Assembly: GCA_014529385.2 (NCBI GenBank)
Contig: CM043942.1
Span: 58,405,340 to 58,469,339 of the forward strand
Direction: 5' to 3'
DNA: 64,000 nucleotides
Origin: Adiantum capillus-veneris
Lineage: Eukaryota; Streptophyta; Polypodiopsida; Polypodiales; Pteridaceae
Part shown: one piece after another, positions 53,701 through 64,000 of the stretch
Position numbering within the stretch: the stretch's first letter is position 1
How the letters are laid out: each line of letters starts with the position of its first letter
Notes under the pieces: generated by a model
The model's input: the letters and a program-made list of their open reading frames with translations, nothing else
The model's database searches: none
Told to the model about the DNA's origin: nothing
Made by a program: the position numbers and the translations under genes

Positions 53701-55703
53701 TGAATCCTCTCACATACCTTCAAATATATCTTGTCTTGCTCATTATTAGAGCTACATTTTGAACTGGAAGATTTTTCCTCTTGACTATCTTCAGAGTTCC
53801 ATTCAGTTGACTACCCATGTAGGGATACTGGCTGAACCTGTGATGAAACCTCTAATTGTTCCTTCATCAATTCAATCGCTCTAGCCTTAGTCAAGTCTGA
53901 TCTGACTTGCTTTACTTCGCTGGCTAGACTCTGTACAACAACAATTATGGACTCATTCAATCTAGATGTTTCCTTCTCAGTCTGTTGTTCTTCTCGAGAT
54001 TTTGAAGGATGGGGTGGTAGCTTCTGAATTGTGGGAGCTTCAAAACACTATGGTTGTTCTTGCAGCTTCTTGTGTCCAAATTTTTAGTGATCTTTGTTGC
54101 CAGCTCACGTTGTTCCTCCCATTCATCCACTACCTTATCCTTGCCATTAGCCTTCTAGACAACCCTCTATTTCTCCCATTTCTTTGTTTCAATAGTTTTC
54201 TTTTCATCCTTATCATCTGGAACCTCTTCAATGATAAATATCTTACTTTTGGTTACCACCCTGACTAGCATTGGTTATGGTGCCTTCTGATAAGGTGTCT
54301 CTAGTTTGGCAGCATCTGGACATTGGGATGCAAAGTGGCCATACTTTCCATAGGTATAATATGGCCATACTTTCCATAGGTATAGTAATTCAAATTTCTT
54401 TTATAAATTCCCCTTTCCTCTGCCTTGTCCATTACCCCCTTGGTATTTGCCTTGCCCATTTTATCTTTGGACCATTGGTCACACTGGTTCCATCTGCTTT
54501 GACTGCTTCTAGATTTGTAAGTGCAATCATTGAACATTAAGCCTATGATCTTTGGATCTGCACTTGGAACACCAGATTTCCATCTGAAGGTCTTGTCTTA
54601 GTGATTCAAACTATCTCCTTAGTATTTTATCCAGTTTCCTAGTCTACGATCCCTTTTTCTTCCGTTTGCCTTTATCATCTGACTCGCTTTTAGATGTGCT
54701 AGAGCTGGAACTAGACTCGATGCTTGAGTAGACAATTTTCTATCATTGGACTATCTTTTCTTATGACCTTTCTCTTTCTTCGCCTGTTATTTCAATTTCA
54801 AACCCATTGCACCAAGTCATTGAACTTATTTGTTAGCACTAGAACCTCATGTTCCCTGAGCTTCTTCCTTGTGAATCCATTCAAAAAGCACGCTCTCATA
54901 CGATTCTCAAATGGAGGCTCCTAGAGTTGCCTAGTTAGCTCTTTAATTTTTTCCACATAATTCCTGAGTGACAGCTTCCCTTGCTTGATCTTGTCTAATT
55001 CACATAGAATGTCTTCATCTCCTCTATTATCAAAATATTCCAATCTAAAAGCCTTTATGAGCTTGCTATAAGACCTAAGTTGACAAGCTAGGTAATGGTA
55101 ATACCATTTTCGAGCAGCCTCTTTCAGTGTCTAGGGAAAGTATTCCCCCCTCATCTTCATCAATATCTTTAAGCTCAGCATATTGCTGAAAGGCTTGTAT
55201 GTGAACATCCGGGTCATCCTTTTTACCACCCTTGAATACTAAGAATGATATTTGTAGGCTAGTTGAATGGTCATGATTGTTGGTTTTGGACTTATGAACT
55301 GATTTCTTGTCTTTAGACTTCCTCTTATTGTAGTGATCAATATCTGCATCCCAATTATTGTTAGTGTCTGTCTCAATGATTGTCTCTTCAACTTTCTTCT
55401 TTGCTGATGTGTGTCCAATTGACTGATGCTTTTTCTTCCTGCCCTCGCTCTCCTCAGCACACGGGTTTGGCACTAGGATACATCGGACCAGTAGTGTCTC
55501 TTTGCTTGCTCTTCTTGTGTGCCCCTGGAATTAGATGAGTGCTGAGAATCCCTCAATTCATCAGTTGTCCCTGAATCTGGTAGCTGGTCTTTGACCTCAT
55601 GTTGTTCCTCTAGCTGGTCCACTTGCCACTGAAATTGTCGCCTCTAGCCTCCTCTCCGGCTCTGCAATCCACCCGAAGCGTCCGCATTCAACTCCATAGC
55701 CAT
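53701..55703 (-). pseudogene. Element H gag
   Basis: Minus strand, likely ATG at 55701-55703 (M-A-M-E-L-N-A-D). A Lys-rich region (about 55300-55450) precedes F-K-G-G-K-K-D-D-P-D-V-H-I-Q-A-F (about 55220) and L-R-N-Y-V-E-K-I-K-E-L (about 54950). A zinc knuckle near 54310-54385 has its first two Cys changed to Tyr (Y-T-Y-G-K-Y-G-H-F-A-S-Q-C) and is partly duplicated by a 26-bp tandem repeat (54336-54384). Multiple stops and shifts. Confidence 0.7.
54336..54384. repeat. 26-bp tandem duplication in element H zinc knuckle
   Basis: TGGCCATACTTTCCATAGG plus TATA occurs at 54336-54358 and again at 54362-54384. Confidence 0.85.
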
Positions 55704-56195
55704 CTGTTTGCTCGTATGCTTTGGGATAAAGCCTATTCAATCTGATTGGTCCATCACTTATCCTACACTTTATGACTCTAGCATCAAACTCTAAGCCTTT
55801 TCTTTAGTTTTTTTTTTAAATGCTTCTTACCACGTCAAGTTTTTAATAGCATGCATCACTTGGAGGTGGTTCCCTAGTTTGGTTAACTAACACATATCCC
55901 CATGTCATGTAGTAAATATTGTGAATTTTAAGTGCACACTAATTACATGTGATCTCAGTCATTCTTGGTTTGCATATCAAACTAGGGCAATTAAGGCACA
56001 TGTACCATTGTATAAGATTTTTGGATTTAGATACTGATAGTGCAACTATGCACTCGGTAAGACCACCCACTATTCTTTGTATGTTTAGACTCAAAGGTAT
56101 CTCAAGTGCACAATAAGTTCTTTAGCATTTGTTATACACACGCTCACCCTAGAGGTCAGACACTGTTTGTGCAAGTCACAAAGTAAGACTGCCTC
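55704..56195. other. Junction between element H leader and remnant I, no gene seen
   Basis: About 490 bases. No PBS or LTR end could be recognised on either strand. Confidence 0.4.
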
Positions 56196-57076
56196 ATGGA
56201 GCAAAACATCATCATCGTTGCCACCTTTAATGGCAATAATTTTTTCACTTGGCAGAGCAAAACAATGCATTTGCTAATGCACAAAGGACTGTGCCACTTA
56301 ATAGAAGCGCATGAGGATGCATTTGTAGCAGTGAGTATGGTTGAAAATCAAAAGGCACTGGGACTTCTAGCACAATCACTTAGGGACGCCATTATTTTCT
56401 ATATTTCCAACATCAAAGATACTAAAGAATCTTGGGATGTTCTAAACAAATAATTTGGTACGGAATCCAAACGCTCAAAGATCAACCTACTCATGTAATT
56501 CTACAAATTGCAAGAAAGAGATGTCGAGTTCCTTGTAGCTCATCTCAACAAGTTAAAAGCACTTAAGCAACAACAACGAGGAGTGTAGAAAAATGAACCT
56601 GATGACAAAGCAATTGCGATATTTCTCAATTGTGTGGACAAGCCACCATTCAACACCTTGGTATCCACATTACATAATTTAGACAAGAAACTGGAAGAAT
56701 TTGAAGCAGCACTCCTAGAGTTTGAATCAAAGCATCGACCAGTACACTAAGCAGCAGCCTAAGAGAGAGTATTGTTCAATAGAGGAGGCTTCAAAGGAGG
56801 CCGAAACAACATAGTTTGTGGATGGGAATGAGGAGAAGTCAGAGGAAGGGGTCACATCATTTTCCATCGATGTGGCAGAAAAAGACACTTTGCATGGGAA
56901 TGCGGGAAGCAACAAGCAAATGTGGTAGTCATACAAGAAGAAAAATAAAGTAATGGTCATTTATTCTAGTTTATTGTTGGGATAAAGGAGCCTAGGACAC
57001 CATGGGTAGGCTATGCTACTCAAGAAGTAGGCATAAAGGACATAAAAATGCAAGGATTGTATCTTTGAGGGGGGGG
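56196..57076 (+). pseudogene. Remnant I: copia-type gag joined directly to a polypurine tract
   Basis: From ATG 56196 the protein has the copia gag start F-N-G-N-N-F-F-T-W-Q-S-K-T-M and a W-D-V-L-N-K helix end. After TAA (about 56451) it continues in frame through L-V-A-H-L-N-K-L-K to a knuckle H-R-C-G-R-K-R-H-F-A-W-E-C, where the first Cys is Phe. Within about 120 bases of the gag end a G-rich purine tract (57067-57076) leads to an LTR start. No protease, integrase or RT is present, so the copy is gag-only. Several stops suggest decay. Confidence 0.7.
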
Positions 57077-57320
57077 TGTTGAAGTTTGTAGTGAGTTTGG
57101 TGGAGAGTAAAGGAGAGAAAGGGGCATAAAACCCACATGCAATGTACTAGTGTATGGCCTAGTATAAAAGAGGCCCATTTCTCAGTGGAAAACCATCCAA
57201 GTTTATTCCTTGAGTACAATTCTCTAATTATGAACTTGTGCTCACTTGCACTTAACTCAAGATTGTGTTTATGAGTCTAGGCTAATCTATCTTGGAACCT
57301 AATTCACTTGAGTCGCATTG
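57077..57320 (+). mobile_element. LTR of remnant I (end uncertain)
   Basis: It starts TGTTGAAGTTTG after the purine tract and has a good TATA box, TATAAAAG, at 57163-57170. I could not fix the CA end or find the partner LTR. Confidence 0.5.
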
Positions 57321-61149
<3,829 letters not shown>

Positions 61150-62735
61150 ATCCTCAGAAGTGCCATATTTGTCAACGTCAGAAAATTGGATGGCTGACAT
61201 GCAATCAGAATACGATGCACTTATAGAAAATGACACATGGACTTTATGTGATTTGCCTCCTGGAAAAAAGGCCATTGGTACGAAGTGGGTTTACAAGTTG
61301 AAACGCAAGCCGGATGGTGAGATCGATCGCCATAAGGCTCTACTCGTTGCAAAGGGTTATGCACAGCAAAAAGGCATAGATTATGAAGAGACTTTTGCTC
61401 CCACTTGTCGTATGACTACTGTGCGTTTCCTATGTGCATTGGCAGCTCATTTTGGTTGGGATGTACATCAATCAGACATTGTTACTGCTTTCTTCAATGG
61501 TGACATATTTGAGGAATTTTATGTAACGCAGCCTCGCGGTTTTGTCATAAAAGGACAAGAGGACAAAGTGTGTAGATGTAAGAAGGCTTTCTATGGGTTG
61601 AAGCAATCTCCTCGTGCTTGGTATGAGAAAGCTGACACTCATTTGGTTAAACGAGGCTTTCGTAACAATCCAACAGGAAGCACATTGTATGTAAAGCGTG
61701 AGGGTGATGTACTTCTCATTGTGGTTCTTTATGTCAATGATTTGTTGATCACTGGACCAAATGAGAGACATATTGCTGAATTTAAGACTGATTTGAATGC
61801 TACTTTCAAGATGAAAGATTTGGGGCTGTTGCATCATTACTTGGGTATACTTGTGTCAGAAAAGCTACATAGAGACATTGCTATGTAAGTTTGGACTTGA
61901 GGATTGCAAACCTATTGCCACTCCCATGGATACAGGTTTGAAGTTGAGTCTACATGATGCTGACGATCCTGCTGATGTCACTCTTTACCAAACTGTTGTT
62001 GGCTGCCTCATTTATGTATGCAACATGAGGCCAGATATTCAGTTTGCAGTCTCACAGGTTAGCAAATTTATGCATGTGGCCCAGGGTCTAAGCATTGGCA
62101 GGCTATCAAGAGAATTTTTTGCTACCTTAGTGGCACTTTACATCTTGGCTTGTTTTATCCCAAAGAGGGGATCATTGCCGCCAAACTTACATGCTTTTTT
62201 GGACTCAGATTGAGCTGGTTGTTTTGACACACGAGTGTCCACAAGTGGTTTTTGTTTCATGCTTGGCAGTTCATGTATATCATGGTTGAGCAAGAAGCAA
62301 CCTACTGTGGCCACTTCCATTTGTGAGGCTGAGTACAGGGCAGTCTTCACAGCTACGGTTGAGTGTGTATGGCTCAGATGCCTTATGGCTGATTTGGGTG
62401 TTGGACAGGACACTGCCAACACTATCTACACTTACAGTCAAAGCGCATTGGCAGTTGCGAGGAACCCAGTTTTTCATGCTCGCACAAAGCACATTGAGGT
62501 GCATTACCACTATGTCAGGGAGAGGCTCTCAGCAGGAGAGATCAGCTTGGCTTATGTGCCAACACAGGACAACCTTGCAGATCTTTTCACAAAGGCATTG
62601 TCTCGTGAGAAACTTGAAGCTTTCCGCAAAGCTTTGGGCTTACTTCCCTTTGTGGACTGATCATGTCCTCAGGGCATGGCACTTCCCTTTACTCATGTAC
62701 CAGCTCTCGTTCACCGCATCACTCCAGGGGGGATT
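61150..62735 (+). pseudogene. Copia fragment 2: reverse transcriptase and RNase H
   Basis: It opens within the RT domain (W-M-A-D-M-Q-S-E-Y-D-A-L) and keeps G-T-K-W-V-Y-K-L-K, Y-E-E-T-F-A-P, L-K-Q-S-P-R-A-W-Y. The catalytic Y-V-D-D reads Y-V-N-D. A 29-base deletion near 61850, compared with copia 1, shifts the frame. RNase H follows ([31 protein letters not shown]). Its D-N/D-Q-S position is Y-S-Q-S, so a catalytic Asp is lost, and the S-D-W Trp is TGA (62211-62213). It ends at 62660 before the PPT (about 62725-62732). Confidence 0.92.
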
Positions 62736-62963
62736 TGTTACCATATACATGTGGTAGTGATGTGTGTGAACACACTAGGACCGCTTGGGCATTTATTCCC
62801 TCTTTAGGAGGTTTTTTTCCCCCGAGCATTGTATATACGCCCATCACTCTAGGGCTATCTATCTTTCCATTGCACACTAAGTAACACACTCTCTATTGTG
62901 TGCCTTGAGCTTCCTTCGTCTTCTCCAAGCTATGTGCGTTTCTCTGCAACCCTAATTCCAACA
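62736..62963 (+). mobile_element. 3' LTR of copia fragment 2 (228 bp)
   Basis: TGTTACCAT ... TTCCAACA after a CCAGGGGGGATT tract. Same length as the copia 1 LTR, with scattered differences. The five bases after it are CATGC, but the 5' end is missing, so no TSD test is possible. Confidence 0.9.
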
Positions 62964-63194
62964 CACATGCCTTGATTGGTTGCTAGAGTGGTTTTTTCTA
63001 CTACTTAGCAAGCTTGTTAAGACTGTAGACTGATCTTTCTTGGAGAGAATATCTCCTTGACATAATGATAATGCACCTATATGTGTTTTGTGCATATGCC
63101 AATGTGGTTAAACTATTAGCAATGAAGATAGCAATGACAGAGACTACGATCAAACACCCAAATAAGCAATGAGGTATTTAAGCCAAATGCAATA

Positions 63195-63885
63195 AATGTT
63201 AGTTGCTTGCCTTACTTCTTGCTCAACCACAATAAGCATGCCTTACCAAGCATGAAGCAAGAACCACTTGTAGACACATAAATATCAGAACAAGCTCACA
63301 AATGTGAGTCTTAAAGAGCAAGTAAGTTTGGTGGCAATAAGCCGTCCTTGGGACAAAAAAGACCAAGATTTATAATTCCACTCGAGTAGCAAAAAGATCC
63401 TCTTCATAGCTTGAACAATGCAGATATACATAAATCTACTTACATATAACATAGCAAATTTGGCATTGTCGTCGGGCAAGCATCAACCTGCCTATAGAAA
63501 GTGATATCGAAAAACATTCTTGCATCATGAAGACTAAGGTGCAACCTTGTCTCCTTAGAAGTGGCAATAGGTTTTTAATCTTCAAGGTCAAGTCTATGCA
63601 ACTATCTCTCATTCTTTCTCTTAAGCATGATCTTTCACTATAAGTCCAGCCTTATTGCAGTTAATGCTACCACATACTTGACATTTTAGTTTGTGAAACC
63701 ACTTTTTTCTGGGTTGCAAATCACTATAAACAAGTGCCTTTCTTTACAATAGAGGCATATTGAATATGCATAGCAGCTAACCATTTTTTTGAATTATGTG
63801 CCTCATCAAATGAAATAGGTTCCTCATCATCACTCATACTTAAAACAAGCAAAGCAAAGCAACGGCGTAAATAAGTTGTAAATAT
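63195..63885 (-). pseudogene. Copia fragment J: RT ends joined, RNase H start, inverted relative to copia 2
   Basis: The minus strand starts with P-I-S-F-D-E-A-H-N-S-K-K-W (about 63830-63880), the conserved RT entry, then K-W-F-H-K-L-K (about 63700). The central palm is missing. It resumes at the region equal to copia 2 61890 onwards and reaches S-W/L-S-K-K near 63200. An expected Gln (Y-A-Q) reads TAA. It is related to copia 1 and 2 but more diverged. Confidence 0.7.
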
Positions 63886-64000
63886 TTAAGAGGCATGCTA
63901 AGAACTTGGATGAGTATCACTAGAAACAAGTGCATCCACCTAATTTGCACATAAAGTCTACATTGTCTACGTGTACCCCTTGCACTTAAAATTTTTCAAG
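63886..64000. other. Window end, nothing recognised
   Basis: Short stretch, possibly the upstream coding part of fragment J, without a clear motif. Confidence 0.3.

Overview
This is nuclear DNA from a large, repeat-dense land plant genome. The window is almost wall-to-wall LTR retrotransposons of the Ty3/gypsy and Ty1/copia superfamilies, with long CA/GA microsatellites, 5-bp target-site duplications (TSDs) and primer-binding sites matching plant tRNA-Asp. I see no ordinary host gene, rRNA, tRNA or CRISPR array. The sequence alone does not name the species.

Layout. (1) 1-5400: Ty3 element A on the minus strand (RT start, protease, gag, PBS, LTR). (2) 5485-5766: a broken hAT-type BED zinc finger. 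(3) 8200-10771: plus-strand chromovirus-like integrase remnant, LTR scrap, then gag-protease-RT start (B1/B2), meeting minus-strand element C (10771-12596) tail to tail. (4) 13043-49004: one old minus-strand Tat-type Ty3 element, E. It has been split twice. A non-autonomous copia-type element, K (16582-29137), lies in its integrase zinc finger, and K in turn carries a non-autonomous Ty3 element, F (19908-29083, TSD TCTCC). A young 14.7-kb Ty3 element, G (31905-46651, TSD GTGGG), lies just upstream of E's protease. (5) 49005-50584: copia fragment 1. (6) 50585-55703: decayed minus-strand Ty3 element H with a locally inverted RNase H segment. (7) 56196-57300: gag-only copia-type remnant I. (8) 57300-61150: low-information DNA with a 111-bp CA repeat. 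(9) 61150-62963: copia fragment 2 with its 3' LTR. (10) 63195-63885: an inverted, internally deleted copia fragment J.

The most interesting object is G. Its LTRs differ at about four positions outside a GA repeat, and its ORF1 of about 3,127 codons is uninterrupted. ORF1 reads gag, two zinc knuckles, aspartic protease, RT, RNase H, a tandem duplication of the integrase HHCC zinc domain, integrase core, then a second complete retropepsin-like domain after the integrase. ORF1's stop overlaps the start of a 648-codon ORF2 as ATGA. ORF2 has a UBA-like segment, long coiled coils and an unrecognised C-terminal domain. G's leader carries four copies of a large palindrome. F shares G's primer site and N-terminal gag signature but lacks RT and integrase, so G-like elements are plausible helpers.

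The older elements show mainly C-to-T type damage. Many stops replace an expected Gln (CAG to TAG), as expected if methylated CHG sites deaminate in silenced plant repeats. LTR divergence by eye (E about 6%, F about 1.6%, G about 0.4%) agrees with the nesting order.
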